This document shows positions 19,737-34,700 of a DNA stretch of 64,000 nt, one piece after another; position 1 is the stretch's first letter, and each line of letters begins with the position of its first letter. The stretch lies in contig JACCGJ010001427.1 of the NCBI GenBank assembly GCA_013407085.1, positions 62,001-126,000 of the forward strand. The letters are read 5' to 3'. The position numbers and the translations under genes are program-made. The stretch comes from Atriophallophorus winterbourni. Lineage: Eukaryota; Platyhelminthes; Trematoda; Plagiorchiida; Microphallidae. The notes beneath the pieces were generated by a model. That model did not search any database. It was not told where the DNA came from and worked only from the letters and a program-made list of their open reading frames with translations.

Positions 19737-22700
19737 CTATATTGGGAAAAACGAGTTAACAAAATTAGTGGAATTATAATATGAAAATGAATGTCAAGAC
19801 AATTTTCAGGGAAGTTTGTGATGGATTACGTTGGATTTGTGGTAGACGAGTGGACGTCAAAATTTATTACGTTTTAGAATATGGGAACCACTCCTCTCTT
19901 GGTTGTGCGACCACCTGTCAGGTTGCAATGATGTTGTTAAAATAAACGTACTGCTATTCAAAGTGTTTTTAGCAGAGTATCTAAAGGATACGTGATAAGC
20001 CTGCTCCTCTTTCTAAAATACATAAATGTCCCCCCTCATATGATCTAAAATGGCTATGTTCAGGGATGATATGAAACATTTGGACGCTAATCAGTTTCGC
20101 AGATGTTTGTGAGAAACTGCAAATGGATTTGGACAACGTGTCAAATTAGACGGCTATGAATGACATGTCATTAAACATACAATGCTTCAACTTGGCAAGA
20201 ATGTTTCTAGGACATATCGATTGGCAAATAAAAACTTGACTTCGAACTCGTTGGAAAAAGAACTTGGTGTATAGATTAGTGGAAACCCGAAGATAACTGT
20301 TCATTGTCAGCGATATATATCCACAGGCCAAACGATTGTGAGGTATCTCAATAAGAATTTTCGGAAGATTCTTGCTTGTAACGTTACCAAAGATAATAAA
20401 CGTCTATCATTGGCATACTATGAAGCAAGCGTTAGAATTTTGGGCAACACAACACACAACGGTGCAACAAAGTTTGTGATTGGTCTTCACAATGTTCCGT
20501 ACACCGAAAAATCGCGTCTTCTTGGTCTCTGTGACAGATGAGGCCCTATAATATTCTTATCTATTGAATTGTATCTATCAAAGCATATCAACTAAGACAT
20601 TTGATCCATGTGCATGATGAGAATGTGACACGAGGGCATAACTGTCCCGAAGTTCCTATATCGATTTTTGACGCCATTTTGTTAGCCGTACGTACTATAT
20701 TTCATTGGAATTCCCTACACCAACATATGCTGGACTCTCCTAGCCTGGCGGCGTTCAATGCGAAACTGGACATTCACATGCAAAAGAACATCAATCATGA
20801 GCGTTACATTTGATAATCATTATTAATTTTGTACTATTATATTTTTCATTTTGCATCCATACCGTAATCGTGTGATGCTGTAAAGTAATAACTTCGTAAC
20901 CAAAAATCCTTGTATTCATGAGTTATATAACTGATAAAGATAATGAGCAATGAATTTGTCATGGGGTGTGTGCGATGAAAAATCATATTGCTCAGGGTCT
21001 TACAATTACATAATATAATTGTTTTCCTAAGTATTTTCATAATCATGCATTCAAAATTCAGTTAGCTTGTTCAAAACTTCTAATTTATTCAAGTTCTCCG
21101 AATATCCATGCATTGACTTTCTAATTTCATGCACACACAACAGGTGTCCCCCATTTGAGGATCCGTTTGATGATGGTACTATTGACGGGAACGGTTGTGT
21201 ACCTCAAATGGTCTTCCGGGATGACCGATCGGCCTTAGATTGGCAATGGCCGTAAGTGAAAAAAGTGTCCGAAAATCACACGAAAAGTGGCTACCAGAGA
21301 CAGCAAGCTGGTTAACCAGTCAAACAGTACTTGTTAACAAAAGTAGCGGGTTGCTCACATCCCCACACTTTGGTCATCCATAAGCGCTTTGAGTGCTTGA
21401 CCAAGAATCACTCTGTGATTCTGTGTTTGAGAATAGTGGTTCTTCATACGAAACCTATGTACCAGTGTCATGCAAGTACAACTTTGAGTACTTGTTGAGT
21501 TTGGATAATATTACGAAATTCGGCTTATAATGCTATGAAATTGCCAGTTGTGAGGCAGCGTATGCTAATAGTTCTGATGTAAATAGTCTATGTGTGTGAT
21601 ACAGGTTACCGGTTCATTAGTGATAAACTGACAAAAATCTAAGCAATCACTAACTGATCACTAACGGGAGCAGTAAACCGATTGTGTTGGTCGATATGAT
21701 CGCAAAATGTATACATGCGAAGATTGTGAGCTGGAAATACGATTCGACGCTACATTGAAAATGCTGGTGAAATATTAACTTAGATTTCACGCTTTTGAAT
21801 CTAAAATGATACCTATTTCTAATTTCTGAGCTACACTAGAAAGTCGATGAGCACAGGTTTTGGGATATATCCCAGCTGTGAATACAGCCTATATTTTGGC
21901 ATCAAATTTCGCGTCAAATATAATTTGAAAGCTCGCAGTAACATTAATCATTTTGTGTCGAAGGGACAGTTACAATGCTTGCCATCCCTACATTGCCCAT
22001 TTTTCATTGATTTTAATACGATCAACTTCATTCATATTCTTTTCCCCTCAATGTGCCGCTGATCTGCGAAGCTTGGCGTATTACCGAAAAAAGTGGAAAA
22101 CAATTGTTTCCAACCTTTGGCGTCCGATATTTTTAGTCGAACAAAGAATAATTTAATGCAATGGGAATGTTGTATATGGCAGCAACGGGATGTGGAGATT
22201 AGGTTTACCTTTTAATTAAACCGAAATTTGTTACAGCAACTGATACAAAAGAAAAATTACGATACTCAATTTTTCAGCAGTCTCGAAGCAACAAAAATTT
22301 CAATAATGAATACAACGCTATTCGTGAGAAATACAATTGCTTCAACGTAGCAGTCAATCCATTTTCAATGATCCGCATGTTTAATGAACCAAGGTTGGAC
22401 AGAAAAAGTGAGTCACTGTCAGGGAATGAATTCGAACTAAAAATAACGAGGAACACTCGAGTCTGAATCTAGGCATACCGTCTTTAACTTGCCCAATCGC
22501 TCCGTTATACCGGATTCTTCTAACGCGTTGTTCATTTCTTCTGCAACTTTATTGAGATCATCCAAATCAGCTCGCAATTTATTCTTTTTGCTTCGTCTCC
22601 TACGGATTCTGTCGCGTATACCATGTGCTAAACCAATGTCTGATCCACCTGTCTGAAGATTTCGAACGATAATGTCTGGTGCAATTTTGTCAGGGGAAAG

Positions 22701-25700
22701 TGTTGCTGCTAATTTCTGTAATGAACATGTAGAAAAATTAGCCAAAGTTACGTAGATCACTTGAATGTGTGGTAACATTAATGAACTTAGTTAAAATAAC
22801 AATAATTTTAATAATAATGCAAAAATACTAATTCATAACGGCAAAATCAAATATGTTTCTTGAATATTATTGATCATTCTATCTCGGCCAAACTTGTTTA
22901 ACCTGATGTAGTATTTGTAGAAGAAACTAGGTTTGTTTCAACTGCTGCTTCAAAATGGAGTCCAAGTATTGGATGACTAATTAGAACTCAGGTCTTAGAT
23001 TGTATGAGTCCGTTTTAGACGTTGATGTTATCGCCGCTTGCTACAATTTCAACCGTTCTATATTTGAAGCAATTACATAGTTTAGCCAAATTTACATTTT
23101 TCGTTCAGCACAAAGCTGAATACAATTGTCATATATTATGGTTAGTCTTATAGCTTAAATTGAGTGCATGATATAAATCTGCTATGGCGCCTTGGATTCA
23201 CAAACAACCACGAGGGTGACATGTCATCCATCACCAACAAAAGTCATCTTAGACAATTTGATTTTTCATCAGAATATATTACTAATATATGATTTGAGTA
23301 GCGTAAAATCGAACAAATTCATTGAAAATTGATCGATACTGCACTTACCATCAATTCTGAGTGAGTAGATAAATGTGGCAGATTTTTGATATTTTCGTAT
23401 TCCACTGTGATATCCTTTTGGAGCAGCCCCAATAAAAATCTATTCCATGGTAACATTAGGTAAAATTTACATAATAATAATGTAGTGAATGTGAAGTAAA
23501 TAAAATTATAACATTATATGTAACGTTAGATGCTGCCAAAACATTGACTTTCAGATTTTGTAGTGAGTGTTGTTGTATATAGTGATTGTCCCTGATACAA
23601 CGAGTTGTTACGAGCTTATATATTTGGCGCATTCGTCAACCGCATATTTTGAGATGTCAGTGATGTGGGTATATATAGCAAGGTTTTTTTGTAAAAGTTT
23701 GTTAAATGATGTTCATTTTGTATATGTTTGAAAAGATATTTAATGCTTTGTGACACCGAAACGAAGATCAGTCCAGATGCGCGGGCAAGTCTGAAAAACC
23801 TTCTTGCCAGAATATCAGCATATAGTCACTTGAATTCGAGTGAAAAATGACAACAAACAGGAAACGTCTACCGAAGGAGATCAACGACCAAAACTTTCAA
23901 CGCTACCTATAAAAATAAACAACTTTTGGCAGTGATTTTAATGCAAATTAACTATGAATAATCAAACATCGAAAATATGTAACGAAACATTATAATTTTT
24001 GTGGTGCTTTCGGTCAAAACTCGTTGAAAAAGGGCCACAGAACAATATCACAGGAAATTAAACTAAACGCATCGAAACTTCATATAGGACAGATAGTTGC
24101 AATACAAAGTTTAATATAATCATCAACATGTTCATCAGTTGCTCGCATGACGGAAACAAATGCAGCCGACACAGAGGATCACAGTATTACAACAGTAGAC
24201 CCCAAAACGATCAGGTAAATTTGTGAGCAAAAACCCTGATAACGCTGGATGATTGGACACAAGCAATTGATGCTTGTTATTTAGATAACTCCAGAGTATA
24301 AAATGGTGTTAAACATAACCTACTGCTTTAGGCTAATTTGATAGAAATATCCTCGAACGCCTACTCGAGAGGAGTCGGATTGATAGATATTCTTCACTCC
24401 GATTGCCTCCTTTTCCAAATTCAATCCTTGCTGCGAAAAATTACTATAAAACGTTTCTACATATACGCACAAAGTTTGGGGAACAAAATCAGTGAACTGC
24501 GTGCAGTTTTCCTGAAATGTTTACCAGATAGTATCGTCCTAACGGAAACATGGCTACGACTCATCAAACCAAAAGCTAACTAGAATAACCCGGTATGTCA
24601 CTTATTCACAATGACAGTGAGACGAGTTAACTGCATGAATTTAGACGGAATGATTTTTTGTTTATCTAATTTACTGATAACGCCGGATGACTGGGAAAAA
24701 GCAATTCATGCTTGTTATCTAGATATCTCATACAGCAGCAAAAGCTCGAAAGGCTTTATATCCTTGAGAATTTGTTGAATTGGCTAAATGACTTATAAAC
24801 AAATCGCACTACGCAGATCCAAAACTCTTTCTGGTTCATGGCTATAAAATACCGGAACTTGTTCGATATAAAATTTCGTGATCTACGTACATCATAAATG
24901 TATAGAGTTCTATCAGTAGCCCAGAAGACTGTCTGCTGTTACAAAAGGATCATGATACGCTTCACAACTGGTGATTGAATATCAAACTACCATTAAACTT
25001 TATCAAATGTTGGTTCATGAACGGGGGTATCGAATAGAGTTCATATATCATTTAGTTTAACATGTCGTTGAAATTTGCAGTGCAGTAAAAGATTTAGATG
25101 TCACTATAGGCTCCGGCTTAAAAACCTCACTTCAAACGATTGCTGCCTGTACAAATGCGACATGTGCCCCGATCTACTCAAACGGGTATTTCGGAAATTT
25201 TCGTCCAAGATATGCCTAAGGATCATTAATATATTATTGGGACCATTCATTGAATAGAGTGTGCATTTATGGTATCCGTGATTCAAGATGGATGTAGAAC
25301 TTATGCAGCGATTCTTCCCCCGCTCAAGAAAACTAGTTCTCAGCTCACATGGATTTGTTCGACATTCCGTATCGACGAATTAACGATGACCTATTCCTAA
25401 TTTTTCGAAAATTTCCATAATTCAAGCCATCCTTTACAGAGCCTATACTCGTGAATTTTTTAAGAAGAATTATCCGCCCATGATTATATGCTGGTGGTAC
25501 CCGATTCCCACTTGAACTTTAAAAGGTATATTTTATTTTGTCCGTGTCTCTTTTACTTGGAACAGTTTACTATTTACCATTGCTCACTCTACTGATCTGC
25601 GTAGGTTCAAAACGAAATCTGACAAGGTTTTATTGACTTATCCGTTTCCCGAACACATATACGGTTTGAACTTGCCGCCTATCTTGTATTAATATACGTA

Positions 25701-28700
25701 CATTCTAAAATATACTTACATCCAATAACTATTTTTGTTCTCGTTGCTTTTTAGCCTATTATAAGCCATAAGATGTTGAATTACCCTGAATCACATTGTG
25801 CAGGTGAGACTAATACTCACAAAACTCGGTAATTACAATGTCCTAAAGTAAGTGGGAGCTCTTTTTATAAGCTTCATTTGCCAGATAATATAAAAGGACT
25901 AGATAAGCGTATGTATGAAAAACATCTCGAGTCAACGTGGAATTTAAAAACGTCTAGTTAACATATAAAATCAGCAGGGAATTTTTGTCCATTGAAATTA
26001 GAAGAAAAATAATTGTTTTTTGATTTCGATCGGTTGATGGAGACTATGAATGTATATTGCAAGCATACTATGATCTAATGCTGCAAAGGTTTTCGTACGA
26101 CTAAATAGACAGATTTGAAATGACCATTTTCGTCGACACTGCTAAGGGCCATTGTAGTTACTCAACTGACCAGTGCCATTTGCCCGCTGTGTGCATGATC
26201 TACGCTTGTCAGACAAGATTATTATCCGCTTTTTCGAAGTTTAATGATTATGACTCACACAAGGTTTCCATCAATATTAATCACCGACGAACTTTGGCGA
26301 GACAAATGATACAATTTACGTTACGTATTCTCGTTGAAGCATCATTTTTATTGGCTTTGTTGCCGAAGACCACAGAAGATGTGATGAAAATTTCTTCAAA
26401 TTTATTAAATGTGAAAAGAATAAAATGTATTAAATTTGCTTGGCTACTTAAGTGACATATATCCAACAGTTTTGAACCACCTTCGTTCAATCGACGGCTG
26501 CGTATCACTCTTAACGTTGCGGAGTAAATATCAGTTTTAAAAGTAGCGTCGTGAGTGACGCTGCAGTAAGAACTAATCCATCGATGGCTATCACACATGT
26601 AAGGCCGATAGTGACAGACTGTGGGCAACAACACCATAGCCTAAATTCGGCAAATACGGAGTACCTGAATTGCTGACGGAAATATAAGTTTCAGTGACGT
26701 AAATCGTTAATAATATAAAAATTGATGAAATTAAATACACAGTTTTTCGCAAGAAACTTACCGAAACAAAATCTTCCTATCTTTTGCTGACGCTTGTAAT
26801 ATATTACTAAAATTTATAAAATCATCGTGTTTGAGCAAATGAAGTAAACCGCCACCGGTGTAATGCCCGCACATTTCAATTGTCATTCGAAGTAAATCTT
26901 TTGGCGATTCTGAATTGAAAGATAGTCGGTATTCCTCATTACTGTTTCTGAATCGAGTCCAAATATTTCGCCAATATGCATTCAGTAACGTATCAGTTAA
27001 ATTTATTGCACTTGGAGTTTCTACCAAGCTGCAAATCTCAGAGTCAATTTGAACGACATAGGTTGAGATGACGACGTATGTGTAGAACACTGGCACTGTG
27101 GCGAGATTCATGGTGCATAAGCAAAGAATCCACTTCCATTGGGGTTTTAATGTGTGATCGAACCGGATAATCCCTATTAGGTAAACCGGATAAGCTTGTT
27201 ACCAATTGATATAAAAAAACTCTACAACGGATATCATATGTTAGTATTCAAGTAAAGCATTTGTGAGGCCTTCTGATTGCCGTTCACGATTTATAACAAG
27301 ACACAATTGAAACAGAAATTAAATATTATGGTATATGTATATAAATTTTGAATAAATTTGTTTGCAAAAATTTCTATTTATCAGATAAAGCAGATAAGAA
27401 CAATCTTTTTAATTGTATGTGTTTAAATCATCCGCATGTCTGTTGGCTCACGTGCTTTAACACGTCGACCGTGCATGTAGTTTACAACAACGGCTTAAAA
27501 GTTCAAACATTTTGCCTCTTTCCTTCCTTAAAAATAAAGAGAAAAATGTTCAATTTCAGATTTTGAAATGTTGCATACACTTTTCGCGTTTTTGCATGAA
27601 TTCAAACAGTTCATTTTATAGAGAATTTGAGAATGACGTCATTTTCATTTTATTATGCAAATGATATTTTTTGTTCTAGAGCAAGTTTGACAAACCGAGC
27701 AAACTACAGTCGCCTTACTTGTGAACGTGTGACCCATGATTCCAAGTAATAGCAGCAGAACGAAGACGACCACACATAATGCAACGGACATGAACACCAA
27801 TAAACTCGTTGAATTCTTTCGGAGGAAGTTTTTCAAATTTACGAAAGCTTTCTTCAAATTGGGTAAAATACTTTCCATAATTTCAATGCTTCCTTTTCGA
27901 AAAGAGTCCGAGGATATTTCAACCCGATCAGTGAACGCTCTATGAGTCTCCAACTAAAATAGCATTAACAATGATTATTGATTTTGTAATTGCCGGCACC
28001 CAGCAATATTACAGCAGGTTTTCGTTGGTATGCACCTATTATCACAGTCAGCTATGATCGATAAATTTAAACATTTTTTAATCATATACACACTAAATAC
28101 TCATCAGTACGCTGGATAACGTATTTCATGAATCAATCGATCTTACAGTCTGCATTTTTGTTCAAGAGAACAGTCAACGTTAGTCTCATTATATGGTAAC
28201 TAGTGCAGAAAATCTTAAAAAACTAAGGTATATTGACTCTCATTACATGGTTTTCCTTTATATAATACTTATTGTTTGCTTTAAATTATTACCCAAACAA
28301 GTTATTGAATTGTATTTTTCATCACATTTTATGCTCTTCAACTGCAATCTTCCATGCCGTCCATTTTTTGATTCCAATTTTCGGAGATACTGCTTATGCT
28401 GCCCCTACAGCTCACATCCGGCTGTCCTGTGTGTGTGTGAGGGGGTGATGGAAATGCACATAAATTGGTTTTTCCATATTAGATGGTATTTTGCAACATT
28501 TATCTTCATCACCTTTTTTCTGACAATTTTGTTCTCATGCATTTGAATCTATCAAAATGCCAATATGCATTATCATTTGTTACAAAACTTAGTAAACTAC
28601 CTTCAAATTCAGCTATGTGCAATTCGATGTATTGCTACCAGCCTGATCGAAAGAATTACTACAGTCCGTAATGGTTTTGGTCGATTTATACTACTCGTGA

Positions 28701-31700
28701 CTTTGATTGTGTGCGGCTTTGGGGATCTAATTAGTGTATTATCGACGAAGCCTACACGAATTGTAGGTATGTTCAAGTTGTTCAAATTAATTCACGAAAA
28801 TGATTGACGTATGGCTCGCAAACGATGAACCCGTTGCTTAATGGCGTGTAATTTAATTATCATATCATTTGAAACAAAAACGGTGAATCGTAAGAAATCA
28901 GTTTTATTGCCTTAATTATTAATGATACTAACCAAATCGTCACTCTGCCTAATGTGTGTTTAGTAAACAAACCTTTTCTAAAAACTGATCAACTTTTGTT
29001 TGAATCGATTTAAATGTCGTGATAAAAACGGTCGGATTCGTCAATAATTCCAGCTCGTGTTTTGCTTTTTCCAACTGTGCAGCTACGACGTCGTTGCCGA
29101 TTGTCGATGGAACATCGACCCTCTGAAGTGTGATGGGGGGAGTACGCAATTAGTTTTAATTTAATAATGAAGTAATAAAAATCATGATTTAATGATATAT
29201 ATCTGATAGCATCTTCTGTCCATTAAGTCACAGGAATGGACAATTTACTGTGATAGGATTTGTAAACATGTAGGCAGTTAAGATTTTTAATCCGCGTGAT
29301 ATTCGTTTCCTCCAGGTTTAGTCTGTAAAAATCGCCTATTTTTTAAACAGACTATTTCCTGCAATACACCTACGATGCAAGATGCAGCGCTTACATGGTC
29401 ACCAAGGCTTAAACTTGTTGCAACTCTGCAAAGAATATAGCATCGCGCTACAAAACCTATCGCCCTTACTCAGTCGAAAACCATACAATGAGCAAATCAA
29501 AATAACGAATTTATTCGATTATCCACGTCGCCGTCTCAGCAGGGATTTGATTTAGGTTAACAATAATGTGAAAACCTCAAATCACACTCTACAATGCTTA
29601 TTCTTTATACGGGGCATGCATAAGACAAAAGCTCACAGGTTTTTTCTAACGGTCCTTCACTCGCGACTTCATTGTAGACGGCATTGTTTGTCGTGCGAGT
29701 TTGTTTAACTTGGAACAATCAATCCGATTATGTTGTAAACTCACCAAATCAGCAAATTTTCATGATAGGTCTTGATGCAATTTAGACTCCTAACCCGTGC
29801 ATCGATGAAAACAATACATTTTAACACCATGCATCTACATTTGTCATTCCACCAATCGAAAACAATTTCTGCCCTTTGGATTTATAACTGATTCTTGAAC
29901 TGCCAATGAAGCGACCGAACACAATTTTGCTTGTTATTTTATTCGTTGTTAGCATACTATTCTATGATTTTCTTTAAAGTTATATGCTGTTTAGACCAGT
30001 AAATCTGAATTGAATTGTATTTTAATGTGATTCTCCCAGTTCATGTTTGATTAAACAAATTTGAGATTTCTTCGTGTTAGATTTCAGAAAAAGCGCAGGT
30101 GCTATCTGATTATTTGAAATCTAACCTACCAGCATTATACGACTATATGCGAACACTTCTGTTTAACGGATAATCGACAGACGTACACGACTCAATCTTT
30201 ACTTTAGCTCCCTTGATTTTTGAAGATTGAAGTAGCAAAATTCATGATAAAAAAGCAAACAGATGTAAAATAACATTTGTGATGCGTATCAATTTTAAAC
30301 AAATCGTACTCTCGTGATTGTACCCATGTGGTTCCAAGGATACTCAAAAGTATTTCCAAGTTTCATATGAAATGGAAAATTGACGGACGAAAATTTGTTT
30401 GATTAATTTTGTTTTTTGAAGATCGTGCGCTAAGGGGTTTTGTTAACTGGAGCCAACACCGTATTGTTTAACATAATATATCGTAAAGTTTCTTGGAATA
30501 TCACTTTATTCCGCGAGGCCACAAAATCTGACACTAAAATGTTACACATAATTCATACGCGAACTGCATGAATGTACAGTCGACAGTTTGATTAGGAATG
30601 TGATATCTGATGCATGAGATTGTGACTGAGTATCGAGATATTATAACTAATTTTAAACATGTGCCCGGGTAGGCTGGACTCCGTATGAATTATTCGGTTT
30701 GTCAATATTAGGTCAACTCAGATGTGATTCTACTCGAGAGTGCATGTCTAGTCAGTCGCCGCCTGAAGGGTAGAAAACACAATCCTGAAACCAATTTAAT
30801 TGACTTATGATAAATCAATTCCAGTCGGGAGAAGCCTTTCCCCACAATGTTAAGCTTAGTTGTGTTTACGAAAGCTGCGTTAAAGAAGATGATATCTTCG
30901 GGTTGGGTCGTCTGGATGATTTATTCCCAACGAATTTCTGGTAATAGGGCACAAAACTCTAAATATTCTAAGCAATTTCCGGGTTGAAAACCAAGAATAA
31001 CCTTTTTGATATCAAATATATAAGCAATAGTCGGATCACTAGAAACAATAGTATTCAAACAAGGAGCGCTTGCATGCCTTTTTCTCAAGGGCATGCGGAT
31101 CCCGAACGTACTGTCACTACCTGGTGAGTGCAAACAGCACGAAACCGGTCGTGGTGTGTGTGACGGAAAATCGTGCAAAAGGAGAGTTATATTCAATTTG
31201 AAACCAAAAAATCATAGTTGAAACTTTTTCCAGGCAGAACAGAAACGTAAATTTTGGCTGAATCCAGTTTACCGGGAACTAATTACGATTAGACATTAAA
31301 ATAAATCTACAAACTAAAAACGAAGAACATTCAAACGCACTTCTAGATTTTGGCAGATTTGAAGGTTTTCGTTACACTTTGCCGCTAAATAGGCATTCAG
31401 ACGTTCAACCTCATAGACCAAATCTTCTTGATCTGCTTGCAATTGGTTCACGAGTCCAATCACCCTCGTCATCGTATCACGCGGATTATAGGAATTCGAC
31501 GTGACCTTCTGCAGAACGAAAGCTGCGTCACTTCCCAACTTGTCAACTTCAATATTCGTAACCATAGTCCTAAAGGCGTTGAATTTAATATTCTAGATTT
31601 GAGAAAAAACAGCGAGGAGGTAGAAGTTCATGTGCACTTGTGAACAAACAAGTTACTTGTATTTTTATTAGATACAACGTTTTTCATTGTAATGTTTTGT

Positions 31701-34700
31701 TAATGATTTGAGTCTGTAAATAACTGATGTGCTCATCGAGCTTATCATTGGGCCCAATGGCAGTAGTTCGGAATTTAGTAAATAATTTAGTTCATTCTAG
31801 ATAATATTGTTTTCGCAATACGTATAGTGGTATTCAATCAATCGTGTTCGTCATACTAGAACGTCTGGACACGTAGGAAATATTATACAAATTGTTTATC
31901 TGCGCCAATCGTGCCTCGGTTCGAATTTGAATATTGAAGGAGGCACGATTCATCACAATACCACAAAGACTCCTCAACCTTACCAGTAGCTATTGTGTGT
32001 TAAATTGTCCTTTGCAAATCCGTACAGCGGGGCAACTAGTTTTTGATGAATCACACGTAGAACAATTCCAGGAATGTCGGCTTTTATGCTGATCATATAA
32101 TCTATAAACATAGTTGAAAGCAAGTTTACATATAGCCATTGTGCCCTGACAATATTGACTCTACCTGATGAGTGCAAACTGCACGAAACCGGTCGTGGTA
32201 TGTGTGCGTGTGATGGAAACGCACACAAGTGATCTGTTTCAGCCAAAATAAGTTATCAAATTATTCTTATTCTTAACAACAAATACGAATCCATACACTT
32301 GACTAGAAATACATATTCAGTCACTATGTTAGCATCGTAATACGATCGATTTTTGAGAAACGTTATCATTCCATTTCACGGTCATATCTCCAGTGTCGCA
32401 CAATGGCTAATAGATATCGTCTGTCCGTTTAATTTTGTTTGCTCGAACATAACTTGGTTGCAAATTTGAGGATGAGATTGCTCCACCCAATTTCCGCTCT
32501 ACAGTGATTATTCAGTATTCTCGATAATTAATTATGGCAGCATAGCATGTTAGGCAACCGGTAAACTAATATCCAGCGCTGTTTCCGTTTCATGAAATCT
32601 GACATAAGCGTCAGACCCGCGGATACGAGAATCATATAAGAAAGATTTAAGCGAAATCTGATATCCTTCAGAAAAACGAAGCAATTGCGATGCTTCCAAT
32701 TTTCGGGAATCGAATTTTGTTTAATAAGCCGAATAATAGCATATGTTTTCAGAAACGTCGCCGGCCAATGTGGGGGCGATCTACACGAGTCTATCAGCAA
32801 GGCGTAAGCACAGGTTGTGCCAGCGATCGGAAATGTCCACTTAGCATTGGCTTTTCGATGTTAAATAGATTTCGAATCACTGAAAAGTTAAATGGTGCGC
32901 ACTGCAGTGAAATCCAGAGGGTGGGAATGAATTTCCGTTCAACATGAAGTGCGATAACTAATCAAAAATTGCATCCCACTATTTTCCGTACTGCGAAGTT
33001 ACGAATTTATCAGTCAGAGTTATCGTGAGGTGTTCTTATCGATTACATCGAATGGGATGTTCTTGCATCTAATATATTATCCACTAATCACGGTTGTTAT
33101 TGCTGGTGTGTTGGGTATAGCAGATAAATTTGTAATAATTTTGACGATCGCATAAGGTTTTGAGCATGCGTTTCCGCGAATTATTGATAATCCTTCATTA
33201 AAATTTGATAAGCACGAAATTTATGTTTTCATAAGGGGAGAAAGTTAATAGAGAAATGGTGTTGTGTATCAGCTATCTGTTTAAGCGATTGCACACTTGA
33301 TTATCTTTCTGAGTTATTTTCTAAAGACCCGCTCCATGCGGGTGTTACACATGGGAGCATTGGAATGTGAGCATTGTTAAATTTTGCATAAATGAATTCT
33401 CACCACAGGCCGTCATTAGAAATAAAAATGGTTTATACATATCTATATAGCTATACACATGTACGTGTTTGTCCGTCTGCAACCGACGTCAATCGTAAAT
33501 GTACATCACAATCTCATGTCGAATGACGAAACTTTTCGATTCCTAAGGACAACGAAGCCAGGGAAACAGAACAACAACAGTGTTTACACGCGTGAACTCT
33601 TGGCCCGCTTGCATATGATGGTGTTAACATCGTCTTCAAAATGGGAGGTCAAACGCAAGTACTTCTTAACTCATAGGGTCAATGTCAAGAGCTTTTATAT
33701 ACCTTTTGAAAAAGTATTTGTACAGCAAGTGCGATTTGCTTAACAGTCGATTACTCCTTATAAGATCGATATATTTAAAACCACCATTTTCTATTCAAAG
33801 TATATGTTAGAGACAGCTTAGACCTCGCTGTCTTAATAAAGTGGATTTACTCTGAAGACCAGTGTTAGCATGTGCTTTCTAGTTTTCATTTTGAAATAAG
33901 TCAATGATTTGACAGATGCTCGTTAAACACGAAGACTCCAACTTTCTTTCGTGTTTTGAGTAGATGGTTCAGATCTGGCTGCCATACAACAATGAATTTA
34001 GTACTTATATCATCATTTTTACCTAATTTATCAGCTTTCACTTACCCCGTAGTTGAAAGTTCAAGTGTGGAGAAATGAAAGCATCAATCTGCACCGGAGG
34101 CCGGTTGCATGATACAAAATATCAACATTCTACCGCAATTTGAGACGCAATGTAAAATGGTTGCACTTTACATGAGTTTTAGGGACTTGTTTGTCTCGCA
34201 TTCGGGTGAGGGTTTATTTATATATTTTTCACCTAATGCACCTGGGTGCGGTGGTTGAATTTGTTACAATTTCTTTCTCAACAAAACCGCAGTTAAATTA
34301 GGAACCACAAACTGTCTCTTAATTTCATAATATTTAAACGTTTAACCTTTGCATTCCTTCAATTTTGAAATTCATCAATGTAATACTCACCGCTGCTAAA
34401 GTTAGCGCGGAAAGTAATGATTTGGGAAATTCTGTTTGCAGGGATTTCAATCCTTCTTCGATGATTTCTGACAACTCAGTAGAGATGCGGTCGCTCATGT
34501 GGACAAAATTCAAACTCAAATCCTCTCGGTTTTCATGCGGTGAGACATAATGCATCACTTGTCCGAACGATGCACACGCGAATCGTAAAAAGATGATCAG
34601 CAAAACGGACGATGCGAAGGAAAACGCATACTGAAACATTGGCATCCGATGACGAAACTGAAAGTTGAGAATATTTTGAAACATCCACTGATTAATCGAT

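Larger units (their letters stand above)
19590..26650 (+). repeat. Segmental duplication, unit 1, main block
   Basis: Colinear with 47020-56010 (unit 2) and in part 59660-63100 (unit 3). It contains prominin exons 7-9 and their introns plus CR1-like fragments. Anchors: 19640-19740 with 47070-47165; 21640-21740 with 47480-47560; 22450-22760 with 48290-48580; 23150-23450 with 49450-49740; 24590-25020 with 49790-50210; 26130-26400 with 55540-55800. Unit 3 lacks the part corresponding to about 21710-23860. Confidence 0.8.

Noticed and set aside
28193..28546. Plus-strand frame of 117 codons between prominin exons
   Set aside because: AT-rich, hydrophobic by composition, no recognisable domain, and antisense to an intron.
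31920..31960. GGTTCGAATTTGAAT as a tRNA T-loop
   Set aside because: No matching acceptor or anticodon stems around it.
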